This document shows, one piece after another, positions 54,586 through 62,646 of a DNA stretch of 64,000 nucleotides; position 1 is the stretch's first letter, and the number at the start of each line of letters is the position of its first letter. The translations under genes were made by a program, and so were the position numbers. The notes beneath the pieces were generated by a model that saw only the letters and a list, made by a program, of their open reading frames with translations, made no database searches and was not told the DNA's origin. The stretch is from positions 1,364,001 to 1,428,000 of the forward strand of contig OZ244244.1 in the NCBI GenBank assembly GCA_965217125.1, in the 5' to 3' direction. This DNA is from JAAOIF01 sp965217125. Lineage in GTDB: Bacteria > Pseudomonadota > Gammaproteobacteria > PS1 > Pseudothioglobaceae.

Positions 54586-55499
54586 TACAAATCTAGCGCC
54601 ATGGTTTTTAAATCAATTGTGGTGGATGTTTGGCGTAACTCAATTTTATTATTGTTGGCAAATCGTGTTAAAAACGCCAGTTTATGTGCAAAAAAATCAC
54701 GATAAATTTGTCGATTATGTTTGCCTCCAATGTCCATTTTTTGCGTGCTGCCAGCAGCATTAACCCAATAATCATCTGCTTTTGGCGGCGCTTGTTCGAG
54801 CGGGTCATAGACAAAATTGAGTAACACCTGATTGCGTTTAGCTAAACGCTGAATCCAAACCTGTGCTTTATCATCAAAATTAAAAAAATCGCTAATAATA
54901 ATCGCCAAAGAGTCTGATTTTGTGGCACGATTAAGCCGTGATAATGCAAATTCAAGTGTATTCGGATGCGCTTTTGAATCGTTATTATCAATCTCCATCA
55001 GGGCTGTTTGATGCAATTCAACCAAACTACAAATCAATAAATTAATGGCTCTTTTAGGGCTTTTGGGTTTGATTTCAATATGATGATTTTGGGTATAAAT
55101 AATCGCACCAATTTTGTCGTCAAACTGGCAGGCTAAAAATGCAAAAAAAGTCGCTAATCTGGCGGCAATCACTGATTTAAAGGCTGTTTTGCTGGCAAAC
55201 AGCATACTGTTGTTTAAATCAATCAGTAAAAAAATCGGCCTTTGGCGTTCTTCTTTATAAATTTTGATGTAAGTTTTTTGCAATCTGGCACTACTTTTCC
55301 AATCAATGGAACGAATATCATCGCCAAATTGATATTGACGAATTTGATTAAAATCCATACCCTGCCCTAGTATTTTTGTGCGTCTTGCGCCACTATGATT
55401 GCTACTGATATATTTGTTATCGCGAATGTTTGAGCTGAATAATTTTCCAATATCAATCAACTCGCTGCTGGTTAAATCAACACCTTTACTAAGGCTCAT
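54585..55499 (-). CDS. DUF58 protein
   Basis: 304 residues without membrane segments. The DUF58 core is GMDFNQIRQYQFGDDIRSID then WKSSARLQKTYIK (about 48-80), followed by a VWA-like fold with LLIDLNNSM (about 91-99). DUF58 proteins accompany MoxR ATPases. It overlaps moxR by 4 nt and the DUF4381 gene by 1 nt. Confidence 0.92.
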   Translation of the reverse strand: MSLSKGVDLTSSELIDIGKLFSSNIRDNKYISSNHSGARRTKILGQGMDFNQIRQYQFGDDIRSIDWKSSARLQKTYIKIYKEERQRPIFLLIDLNNSMLFASKTAFKSVIAARLATFFAFLACQFDDKIGAIIYTQNHHIEIKPKSPKRAINLLICSLVELHQTALMEIDNNDSKAHPNTLEFALSRLNRATKSDSLAIIISDFFNFDDKAQVWIQRLAKRNQVLLNFVYDPLEQAPPKADDYWVNAAGSTQKMDIGGKHNRQIYRDFFAHKLAFLTRFANNNKIELRQTSTTIDLKTMALDL

Positions 55500-56443
55500 A
55501 CCGAACCAACGCAGGATAATAAGGTGGTAATTGCGTCATTTTTACTAATGCCGCGGGTTTGTGCATCAAATGTCAAAATAATTCGATGACGCAATACATC
55601 AAACGCCATAGCGCGCACATCATCAGGGCTGACAAAATCACGATTTTGTAAATAAGCATAGGCTCTGGTGGTTTTATCAAGGGCAATGCTAGCACGGGTA
55701 GAAGCGCCGTATTCAAATAAGTTTTTTAGTTTGTCGTTGTATTTTTTACCAAATCTGGTGGCTTGCACAATATTTAGTAAATATAGCTCAACCTGAGGCT
55801 CCATATGCACTTTATCCACTTCCTCTCTGACTGCAAATAAATCTTTGGCGGTGAGTTTTTCCAGCATGGTTGGAACGGTGTTATGTTCCTCACGCAGTAA
55901 TTTTAAAATCTTGCCCTCGCTTTCGATGCTTGGATAATCCACTTCAGTATGCAATAAAAATCGGTCAAGCTGTGCTTCTGATAATTCATAAGTGCCTTCT
56001 TGTTCAATCGGGTTTTGGGTTGCCATTACTAAAAACAAATCTGCTAATGGATAAGTCTGCCCTGAGACGGTAATTTGCTTTTCTGCCATCGCCTCTAATA
56101 GCGCTGATTGCACTTTGGCAGGCGAGCGATTTATTTCATCAGCCAAAATAAAATTATTAAACAGCGGACCTTTAATAAACTCAAACTGCGAGTTTTGGGC
56201 TTTGTAAATTTGTGCGCCAGTGAGGTCAGAAGGCAATAAATCAGGGGTAAATTGCACCCGTCCAAGACTTGCATCAATGCCACAACTCAGGGCTTTAATG
56301 GCTCTGGTTTTTGCCACGCCGGGCGGGCCTTCAACTAATAAATGCCCATCGCACAATAGTGCAATCATCATGGTGTTAATCAGTTTTTCTTGTCCTAAAA
56401 CTTCGCTATTAAGATAATTGGATAAATTTTGTATGGCTTGCAT
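55496..56443 (-). CDS. moxR: MoxR-family AAA ATPase
   Basis: 315 residues. Walker A VEGPPGVAKTRAI (about 36-48), Walker B FILADEINRSPAKVQSALLE (about 98-117), sensor-1 MATQNPIEQEGTYELSEAQL (about 139-158), sensor-2 region DDVRAMAFDVLRHRI. MoxR ATPases act as chaperones for insertion of cofactors or assembly of complexes, here likely for the VWA proteins encoded downstream. First gene of a seven-gene overlapping operon. Confidence 0.95.
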   Translation of the reverse strand: MQAIQNLSNYLNSEVLGQEKLINTMMIALLCDGHLLVEGPPGVAKTRAIKALSCGIDASLGRVQFTPDLLPSDLTGAQIYKAQNSQFEFIKGPLFNNFILADEINRSPAKVQSALLEAMAEKQITVSGQTYPLADLFLVMATQNPIEQEGTYELSEAQLDRFLLHTEVDYPSIESEGKILKLLREEHNTVPTMLEKLTAKDLFAVREEVDKVHMEPQVELYLLNIVQATRFGKKYNDKLKNLFEYGASTRASIALDKTTRAYAYLQNRDFVSPDDVRAMAFDVLRHRIILTFDAQTRGISKNDAITTLLSCVGSV

Positions 56444-56513
56444 AATTGATAAAAGATAATAAAAGATTGGTTAAAGTATAGGGGCAAACAAATACTTTTT
56501 CAAGCAAAAATCT

Positions 56514-56939
56514 TTAAAAAGGTTTGACCACCGCTAAAATAATAATTGCTACTAATAACAACACCGGCAATTCATTAAACCAACGATAAAAAGTATGTGA
56601 ATAGGTGTTTTTATCCGCTTTAAACACTTGCAGCAAATACCCACAATAAAAATGATAAATGATTAACAGCCCCACCAATACTAACTTAGTATGTAGCCAA
56701 TATTGCCCGCTATAGGCTTGCCATCCATAGTCAAATAATAGCCACAAACCCAGCGCGCTGGCAATCACAAAACTGGGCATCATAATCCCATAATAAAGTT
56801 TGCTTTGCATCACTTTAAAACGCTCAATGCTGGTTGTATCAGCACTCATCGCATGATAGACAAACAAACGCGGCAGATAAAACAGCGCAGCAAACCAAGT
56901 AATCACACTAATAATATGAAAAGCCTTAACCCACAACAT
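56514..56939 (-). CDS. hemJ: HemJ-like protoporphyrinogen IX oxidase
   Basis: 141 residues, four transmembrane helices. The conserved first helix AFHIISVITWFAALFYLPRL carries the essential His (residue 7) and Arg; a second conserved patch is WLHTKLVLVGLLIIYHFYCG (about 82-101). HemJ oxidises protoporphyrinogen IX to protoporphyrin in bacteria lacking HemG/HemY. A minus-strand TATAAT near 56977 and GGAG before the ATG suggest its own promoter. Confidence 0.92.
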   Translation of the reverse strand: MLWVKAFHIISVITWFAALFYLPRLFVYHAMSADTTSIERFKVMQSKLYYGIMMPSFVIASALGLWLLFDYGWQAYSGQYWLHTKLVLVGLLIIYHFYCGYLLQVFKADKNTYSHTFYRWFNELPVLLLVAIIILAVVKPF

Positions 56940-57044
56940 TAAGCCACTCCTAACAAAACCATAACTAAGTTATTATAATGAGACTTTTGCTAAGCTTGCA
57001 CATAAACCCAGGCTTGTTTGCCAGAATTTAGCTTGCCCAATCAC

Positions 57045-58349
57045 TCATTTTTTTCCAACGCTTAAAATAATAAGTTTATCCATATCAATCAAACGATTAA
57101 ATGCGGTTTGAATATCTTTGGCACTAATGTCTTTAATATGAGTAACAAAATTAGCCAGATAATCTAAGGGTAAATCATAAAAACCAATCACTGATAAATA
57201 AGTCAAAATATCACTATTATTAGATGTTTCTAAGGCAAATCCACCAATAATATTATCTTTGCCATGTGTTAATTGTGCCTCATCAATCGGCTGGCTGATA
57301 AAATCTTTTAAGGCTTGTAATGCAATATTTTTTGCCGCAGAAGTTTGCTGATTTTTAGTTTGTAATTTGAGTAAAAAATAGCCGTTTGACTGCATTTTAG
57401 TAAAGTAACTATAGGCGGAATAAGCCAGCCCTTGTTGCTCACGAATCTGCGCATTCAAAATAGCACTTAGCCCAATACCACCAAATATATGATTGCCTAA
57501 ATATAGTGGATAATAATCAGCATTTGTGCGATTGATGCCTGTTTGTCCAATCAGCAAATGGGTTTGCTTAGAGGGAAATTCAATGTGAATATTTTGTGCT
57601 TGTTTGAGTGGCGATACGATTGGATTTTTCACCGCTTTTTTACCAATATTTAAACCATGAGAAATTTGCCGAGCCACTTGTTTTGCCTTTGCCCTGCTAA
57701 TATCGCCGACTAAGGCAATACTGAGATTTTTAGCAACATAATATTGCTGATAATGTCGCTGCACATCTTTAATAGAAATTTCACTAAGTGTGTTTGGCGT
57801 GCCAATCTCTTGGTGTGCATAGGGATGTTCGGCAAATACTGCTTGACTAAACGCATTTGATGCCACGCGAGCTGGGGATTGCTGATTGGCTTTAATAGCG
57901 CGCAAGGTTTGGCGTTTTGCGCGTGTTAAATAGCGTTGTTGAAAATCCGGCAGCCCTACCACTTGGGCAAAAGTATCTAATGATTTTTTTAAAATTGGCG
58001 CTCGTGTCAGGGTGCGTAATGACACAATTGCCATATCTTTGAGCGAATTGTTAGAAAACTGTGCGCCAACGGATTCAAATCCATTAATAATTTGCTCTTC
58101 ATTCTGGTATTTAGTGGCTGTGCCTAATAAACTATTGGTTAATGAGGCTAATCCAAACAGCTCGCCATCGGTGGATGAGGCGGCGGCAAAATTAAGCTGA
58201 ATGTCAAGCATTGGCAAGCCTTTAGTTTGGGTGAAAAGCACCTTAGCGCCCTCAGGGGTGGTCCAATGTTGGATATTGAGAGTAGCAATTACGCTGGTCG
58301 TGCTAACGCATAATAACAACAATATTAATGTTTTGATTTTTAGACTCAT
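57045..58349 (-). CDS. M16 peptidase-like protein, non-catalytic subunit
   Basis: 434 residues with a signal peptide (MSLKIKTLILLLLCVSTTSV). M16 fold throughout, but the HxxEH zinc motif is missing: the corresponding stretch reads LASLTNSLLG. It keeps the C-terminal Arg/Tyr-type substrate region (QQGLAYSAYSYF). Non-catalytic M16 partners pair with an active subunit, encoded here immediately upstream with a 4-nt overlap. Confidence 0.92.
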   Translation of the reverse strand: MSLKIKTLILLLLCVSTTSVIATLNIQHWTTPEGAKVLFTQTKGLPMLDIQLNFAAASSTDGELFGLASLTNSLLGTATKYQNEEQIINGFESVGAQFSNNSLKDMAIVSLRTLTRAPILKKSLDTFAQVVGLPDFQQRYLTRAKRQTLRAIKANQQSPARVASNAFSQAVFAEHPYAHQEIGTPNTLSEISIKDVQRHYQQYYVAKNLSIALVGDISRAKAKQVARQISHGLNIGKKAVKNPIVSPLKQAQNIHIEFPSKQTHLLIGQTGINRTNADYYPLYLGNHIFGGIGLSAILNAQIREQQGLAYSAYSYFTKMQSNGYFLLKLQTKNQQTSAAKNIALQALKDFISQPIDEAQLTHGKDNIIGGFALETSNNSDILTYLSVIGFYDLPLDYLANFVTHIKDISAKDIQTAFNRLIDMDKLIILSVGKK

Positions 58350-59662
58350 TGCATACCCTGTGGAATCAATTCAACTGCATTAGCCTTAGAAAAATCTAAA
58401 TATTGTTTTGCCGCATTTGACACATCAGCCGCACTAACAGCGTTCATTTTCTGAGGATAATTAAACATCTTGTCAGCCCTCAAACCAACCGTTGATAACA
58501 TACCTAAATAATAAGCCTGAGTGGATATTTTATCTTGCGAAAAAACAAACTGTGCCTCTAATTGTGCCTTGATACGCACAAGTTCATTTTCAATCAAATG
58601 CGGCTGCTGAGTTAATTCGGCAACTTGTTTTTTGACGGCGGCAAGTATAGCCTCGTTACTCACGCCTTGTGCAGGCACAAAACTCAGGCTAAACAGGGTG
58701 TTATATTTATCATATATGCGATAACTCAAACCAATGCTTGAGGCGATTTGCTGGTTTCTGATTAAGGTTTTTGATAGCAACTTATCCAACACATACGCCA
58801 ACATTTCTAAGCTATAAGCCTGTTTTTCATCAATCGCAGTTTTTAAGCTGGGCACTGAAAACGACAAGGCATAGAATGGCAATTCTGCTTTGAGCTTTAA
58901 TACTTTTTTATTCGATTGCAGTGCGATACTGGATTTTTCTAATGTTTTGATGTTCGGATTGTATTGATAGGCACCAAAATATTGCTTAGCCAGTGCAATA
59001 ACATTAGCAGCATCAACATCACCGACTACCACTAAAGTAGCATTATTAGGCGCATAATATTGTTGATACCAGTCCTTTAAATCCTGCAATTGATAGCTCT
59101 CAATATCCTGCTGAAAACCAATAATAGGAGCATAATAAGGGCTTTTTTCAGCAAATGAAATGAGTTGTAAATTTTCATAGACTTTAGCGTTCGGATTGTC
59201 TTCTATGCGCAACCGCCGCTCTTCAATCACTACCTGCCTTTCTTTCTCAAATTCAGCCTCAGAAAAGCTTAAATTACCCATCCTATCCGCCTCCATCTGC
59301 ATGGCAAGTGCTAATTTAGACTTGTGCATTTTTTGGTAATAAGCGGTGTAATCTCTGGAAGTAAAGGCATTTTCATCGCCACCATTTCTGGCAATAATTT
59401 TTGAAAACTGACCCGCCGGATATTTGGAAGTGCCTTTAAACATCAGATGCTCAAGCATATGTGAAATGCCGGTAATCGGGCGCGATTCATCACTACTGCC
59501 AACCTTATACCAAAGCTGAGAAATAAACACCGGCGAACGATTATCAACTTTAACAATGATGTTTAAACCGTTATCCAATGTTGCCATGCTCACACTCTTA
59601 GGCACAAAAGCAAAGGCCCACTGTTGCAAAAGCACAATAATACAAACTAAAGCTTTAGCCAT
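58346..59662 (-). CDS. M16 zinc metallopeptidase, catalytic subunit
   Basis: 438 residues from ATG 59662 (a TTG three codons upstream is possible but unneeded). Signal peptide (AKALVCIIVLLQQWAFAF). The inverted zinc motif HMLEH is at about residues 66-70 with the distal Glu ligand about 75 residues on (FEKERQVVIEERRL). Periplasmic processing peptidase; the substrate is not known. The start overlaps msrQ by 16 nt, coupling it to the msrPQ unit. Confidence 0.94.
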   Translation of the reverse strand: MAKALVCIIVLLQQWAFAFVPKSVSMATLDNGLNIIVKVDNRSPVFISQLWYKVGSSDESRPITGISHMLEHLMFKGTSKYPAGQFSKIIARNGGDENAFTSRDYTAYYQKMHKSKLALAMQMEADRMGNLSFSEAEFEKERQVVIEERRLRIEDNPNAKVYENLQLISFAEKSPYYAPIIGFQQDIESYQLQDLKDWYQQYYAPNNATLVVVGDVDAANVIALAKQYFGAYQYNPNIKTLEKSSIALQSNKKVLKLKAELPFYALSFSVPSLKTAIDEKQAYSLEMLAYVLDKLLSKTLIRNQQIASSIGLSYRIYDKYNTLFSLSFVPAQGVSNEAILAAVKKQVAELTQQPHLIENELVRIKAQLEAQFVFSQDKISTQAYYLGMLSTVGLRADKMFNYPQKMNAVSAADVSNAAKQYLDFSKANAVELIPQGMQ

Positions 59663-60240
59663 TTTTTCCAATTAACTCTTAATGCCAATAATAATAATGC
59701 AATAAGTGCATAGATTAGCGGCTCAATATCGGTTGATGATTTTGCTTGCCAGTAAAAATGCACAACTACCAATAGCACAATTAAATAAACCATTTTATGT
59801 AGTTTTTTCCAACGCCTGCCTAAACGCCTCAGCATTTTATTGGTCGAGGTAATTGCCAGTAAAAACAACAAAATAAACGCACTAAAACCAATGGTGATAT
59901 ACGGGCGTTTGATAATATCATCAATAATAAACGCTGGGGTAAATTGCTGGTCAATCAAAAAAATAATCAGGTGCAAACAGGCATAAAAAAAGCTAAATAC
60001 CCCAATCATACGGCGATATTTAATAATCGAAAAAGGCAATATTTTATTCAGCGGAGTTATGCTCAAACTAAGCAGCAAAAATCTAAAAGACCACTGCCCT
60101 GTCGGGTTGGTAATTTCCTCAATCGGGTCAATCAAATTACCTGAAAATATATCTAATAAAAGCAGTAAAAAAGGGCTTAAAAGTAGTATAAACAATAATG
60201 GCTTTTGCCAAGGAATTGACCTAAATTGAAAACTTTGCAT
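59647..60240 (-). CDS. msrQ: MsrQ, heme-binding membrane subunit of methionine sulfoxide reductase
   Basis: 197 residues from the ATG at 60240. Six hydrophobic helices; NPTGQWSFRFLLLSLSITPL, YRRMIGVFSFFYACLHLIIF and RRWKKLHKMVYLIVLLVVVH carry the conserved His ligands and the MsrQ/YedZ signature. It passes electrons from the quinone pool to periplasmic MsrP. A MITE ends 4 nt before the start codon, and the ribosome-binding site AAAGG lies in its terminal repeat. The frame stays open through the MITE to 60357, but those residues are element-encoded. Confidence 0.92.
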   Translation of the reverse strand: MQSFQFRSIPWQKPLLFILLLSPFLLLLLDIFSGNLIDPIEEITNPTGQWSFRFLLLSLSITPLNKILPFSIIKYRRMIGVFSFFYACLHLIIFLIDQQFTPAFIIDDIIKRPYITIGFSAFILLFLLAITSTNKMLRRLGRRWKKLHKMVYLIVLLVVVHFYWQAKSSTDIEPLIYALIALLLLALRVNWKKWLKL

Positions 60241-60244
60241 AAAT

Positions 60245-60408
60245 GAGACCTTTGCATAAATAGGGATGATTAGCAGAATGCCAGATTTTGCCGCATTGGT
60301 AATTTTTATTAAAGCCAGTCCTAGCAGGGCTACGGCAGGTTTTAATAAAATTGCCAAGGTGGTGGAAGATGGCGTTTTGATGGTTATTCATATTTATGCA
60401 AAGGTCTC
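60245..60408. mobile_element. 164-bp MITE with 18-bp terminal inverted repeats
   Basis: Perfect 18-bp inverted repeats GAGACCTTTGCATAAATA at 60245-60262 and 60391-60408, flanked by a 4-bp direct repeat AAAT (60241-60244 and 60409-60412). GAGACCTTTGCA is the type of end seen in IS5-family elements. No transposase fits inside, so this is a non-autonomous derivative. It separates msrP from msrQ. Confidence 0.85.
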
Positions 60409-60430
60409 AAATATTTATTTATTTATTTAT

Positions 60431-61384
60431 TCAAAAGTTTTTGACCAAATCAAGCCCAGTATATAAATGCGCCACCTCGCTACCATAGCCGTTAAACAGT
60501 TCAGTTTTGCGTTTTTCTGGTGAGAAAAAACTACCCTTGCCAATCATCCTCTCGCGCGCTTGAGACCAACGCGGATGATCGACTTTTGGATTCACATTGG
60601 CATAAAATCCATACTCACTTGCCGCCTGATCTTGCCAAGTATTAATCGGCATAGTTTCTTGAAAATGGATTGAGACAATCGATTTAATATTTTTAAAGCC
60701 ATATTTCCAAGGCACCACCAAACGCATAGGCGCGCCATTTTGATTAGGCAAGGTTTTGCCATATAAGCCCACCGCAAAAAAACTAAGCGGGTTCATCGCC
60801 TCAGCAATCGTCAGCCCCTCAAGATAAGGCCAATCCAAAATCGGGCGCCTTTGCCCCGGCATTTGAGTTTTATCAAGTAGCGTTTTAAAGACCACATATT
60901 TTGCCTTTGAAGTCGGCTGAAAAGTTTTAAGCACACCAGCCAAAGGCACGCCCACCCAAGGAATTACCATCGACCATGCCTCCACACACCGAAAACGATA
61001 GGTGCGCTGTTCTAATTGATAAGGCGCAATAAAATCTTCTAAATCATAATCACCTTTTTTCAAACACTCGCCCGAAACTTTAATATGCCAAGGCTTAGTT
61101 TTTAAAGTGTGGGCATATTTGGCAGGGTCGCGTTTGCCAGTGCCAAATTCATAAAAATTATTATAATTGCTAATATCTTTAAAAGAATTAGGGCTGAGGT
61201 CTTTGCCGTAATCGGTGCTGATAATTTTGTCAGTTAAACCGCCGCCAGCCACCCCTTCTGCCAAACTTGGAAAAGCATTAAGCGCCGCCAGACCAATGCT
61301 AAATTGTGCGCTTTGTTTAATAAACGCTCGGCGATTTAGATAATCAGCCTCATCAGTAATATGTTGTTCAGTTATTTTCTTCAT
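60431..61384 (-). CDS. msrP: MsrP, molybdopterin-dependent methionine sulfoxide reductase
   Basis: 317 residues. Twin-arginine signal NRRAFIKQSAQFSIGLAAL (about 17-35). The molybdenum-ligating Cys is in YRFRCVEAWSMVIPWVG (about 133-149), with PWHIKVSG before it, as in YedY/MsrP. Repairs oxidised Met in periplasmic proteins. Normally co-translated with msrQ; here 190 bp with a MITE lies between them. Confidence 0.95.
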   Translation of the reverse strand: MKKITEQHITDEADYLNRRAFIKQSAQFSIGLAALNAFPSLAEGVAGGGLTDKIISTDYGKDLSPNSFKDISNYNNFYEFGTGKRDPAKYAHTLKTKPWHIKVSGECLKKGDYDLEDFIAPYQLEQRTYRFRCVEAWSMVIPWVGVPLAGVLKTFQPTSKAKYVVFKTLLDKTQMPGQRRPILDWPYLEGLTIAEAMNPLSFFAVGLYGKTLPNQNGAPMRLVVPWKYGFKNIKSIVSIHFQETMPINTWQDQAASEYGFYANVNPKVDHPRWSQARERMIGKGSFFSPEKRKTELFNGYGSEVAHLYTGLDLVKNF

Positions 61385-61548
61385 AGCATAGTTTTAGTAA
61401 AAAAAATCTACTCTATTATACATCTCAAACACACAAAAGTTTCAGTTTTGATTTGCTTTTTCACCCCCACCCCAAAAATCCAATTGCACCCCCAATCTTC
61501 AAGGCGATAATGTGCAAAAATCACCTCAACACAAACACAGATGCGACA

Positions 61549-61675
61549 GGCAGAAAGCAGAAAACAGAGGGCAGAGAGGCAGAGGGCAGAAGGCGGAAAA
61601 CAGAGGACAGAACAGAGCAATAGCAAACCTAATAGCACCGCTCTTGCTCTGTTCTCTGCCTTCTGACCTCTGCCC
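61549..61675. repeat. purine-rich tract with own inverted repeat
   Basis: 61549-61620 is built of CAGAGGGCAGAAGGC-like words. Its 3' part is mirrored as the complement at 61644-61675 (TTGCTCTGTTCTCTGCC onward), giving an imperfect hairpin of about 30 bp around TAGCAAACCTAATAGCACCG. Confidence 0.75.
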
Positions 61676-61676
61676 A

Positions 61677-61858
61677 ACACCAACAAATCTAATTACGCCC
61701 CAATCCTCAATGCGACAGTGGCAAAAATCGCCGTCCAGGCGATAGGGCAAAAGCCCGATTTTGATAAACTATATAGGGTGGGGTCTTAGGGGAGGGCCTT
61801 CGAGTTCTCGAGTTGAGGCACATTCTGCCCAGCCCTCCCCTAAACAAACGATATGGCA
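61677..61858 (+). repeat. dispersed stem-loop element, copy 1
   Basis: About 180 bp, closely matching the reverse complement of 63546-63725. Contains ATCGCC-GTCCA-GGCGAT (61727-61743), GGGC-AAAA-GCCC (61745-61756) and a 12-bp stem TTAGGGGAGGGC (61786-61797) with GCCCTCCCCTAA (61832-61843). GTTGAGGCA lies in the large loop. A partial, decayed third copy is at about 61479-61525. Confidence 0.8.
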
Positions 61859-61902
61859 CAAAAAATACACAAATAGTTCTAATAGCATTGCTCTCTGTTT
61901 AG

Positions 61903-61920
61903 ATGCGACTGAAGTCGCAT
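61903..61920. repeat. 8-bp palindrome
   Basis: ATGCGACT-GA-AGTCGCAT, a REP-like short palindrome in the repeat region. Confidence 0.7.
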
Positions 61921-61951
61921 TACCAACCGCACAAACAAACCTAATGGCGCC

Positions 61952-62043
61952 GCTTTTGCTCTGTTCTGTTCTCTGTTCTCTGTTTTCTGCCCTCTGTCTT
62001 CTGCCTCTCTGCCCTCTGCCTTCTGTCCTCTGCCCCTCTGCTC
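61952..62043. repeat. pyrimidine-rich tract, inverse of 61549-61620
   Basis: Runs of TTCTGCCCTCTGTCTTCTGC type, the complement-inverse of the purine tract 0.4 kb upstream. The two could pair in single strands, or form triplex DNA under supercoiling. Confidence 0.7.
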
Positions 62044-62098
62044 AACACAAACAGTTCTAATAGCGCTGCTCTTGATTTTGCTCTGCAAGGAGTTAATT

Positions 62099-62176
62099 AT
62101 GGGGAAAAATCCAAATTATCCAAGTAAAACACCAAATCCTTCAGGACCAAGAAGAGGCAATACACCGAAAAAATAA
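62099..62176 (+). CDS. 25-residue Pro/Asn/Lys-rich small protein
   Basis: ATG 62099 preceded by AAGGAG at a 6-nt spacing, an optimal ribosome-binding site. It encodes MGKNPNYPSKTPNPSGPRRG then NTPKK, polar and basic, with no membrane segment. A terminator-like hairpin follows. The excellent ribosome-binding site, the non-random composition and the terminator argue for a real gene. I do not assign a function. Confidence 0.6.
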   Translation: MGKNPNYPSKTPNPSGPRRGNTPKK

Positions 62177-62190
62177 ATAGTATTACCAAT

Positions 62191-62225
62191 CAAAGCCTAG
62201 AGTTTTTACTTTGGGCTTTGTTATT
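62191..62225 (+). terminator. terminator-like hairpin after the 25-residue ORF
   Basis: CAAAGCC (62191-62197) pairs with GGCTTTG (62214-62220) followed by TTATTT. The T-run is interrupted by A, so it is of moderate quality. Confidence 0.5.
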
Positions 62226-62249
62226 TATAAATATGTTACAATGCTAACT

Positions 62250-62424
62250 ATGAAAAAAAACAATCAAAGAGGTTGGTAAGTTATTCATTGATTTAGCTAA
62301 AATAATTTTTGCTATTGCTATATTAGCACCATTAGTCAAAGGTGGTAATTTTCAAATTATTGTTGTCGTATTTGCTTTGTTATCAAGCCTTGTCGGCATA
62401 TATCTAACAAATAAAGGAGTGTAA
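62250..62424 (+). pseudogene. small membrane protein (DUF6722-like) with A8 frameshift
   Basis: ATG 62250 followed by an A8 tract; as written the frame stops after MKKNNQRGW. With seven A it would read MKKTIKEVGKLFIDLAKIIF and continue through two hydrophobic segments to a TAA at 62424 (56 residues). The rest of the frame is intact and protein-like. Either a real slippage or frameshift, or a sequencing error in the homopolymer. The family assignment is tentative. Confidence 0.5.
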
Positions 62425-62426
62425 AC

Positions 62427-62531
62427 ATGGACGGAATTATACTAGGGTCATTTATTGTTGTTATTTTGGGTATTGCTTTTGCACTGTACATACACTTTAC
62501 AACAGATAAGCACAGTAAAAAAAGCACCTAA
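62427..62531 (+). CDS. 34-residue single-helix membrane peptide
   Basis: ATG 62427, 2 nt after the previous stop, with AAGGAG at 62414-62419. It encodes MDGIILGSFIVVILGIAFAL, then YIHFTTDKHSKKST: one transmembrane helix and a basic tail. Probably translated with the preceding small membrane protein. Function unknown. Confidence 0.6.
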   Translation: MDGIILGSFIVVILGIAFALYIHFTTDKHSKKST

Positions 62532-62539
62532 CAAATCAT

Positions 62540-62602
62540 TCCTACCCAAAAGGCACACTGAGCGGATAGCATACGCTACCGCTGAAAGAGTAATGGGGTA
62601 GG
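62540..62602. other. structured intergenic sequence
   Basis: CCTACCC near 62543 can pair with GGGTAGG near 62595. Inside that lies AGCGG-A-TAGC-ATAC-GCTA-CCGCT, a 9-bp stem with one bulge. The nested-hairpin layout suggests a structured RNA 3' end or a remnant of a mobile element. Confidence 0.4.
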
Positions 62603-62646
62603 CTACGCACTCCAGTTTTTTGGGGGAACTTCACAAACATTATTTA

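Larger units (their letters stand above)
61385..62098. other. 714-bp repeat-rich non-coding region
   Basis: No credible gene. It contains a purine-rich tract and its pyrimidine-rich inverse, one full and one partial copy of a stem-loop element, an 8-bp palindrome, and at least five copies of a motif like CAAACCTAATAGCACCGCTC. Open frames crossing it are low complexity and lack start sites with ribosome-binding sequence. Confidence 0.75.

Noticed and set aside
61385..62098. Small open frames across the repeat region (for example 61512-61745 and 61761-62060)
   Set aside because: They are translations of minisatellites and stem-loop elements, without ribosome-binding sites and with extreme composition.
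62520..62640. Integron attC site
   Set aside because: An RYYYAAC-like ACCTAAC precedes a palindrome, but no matching GTTRRRY simple site follows and no integrase is present.
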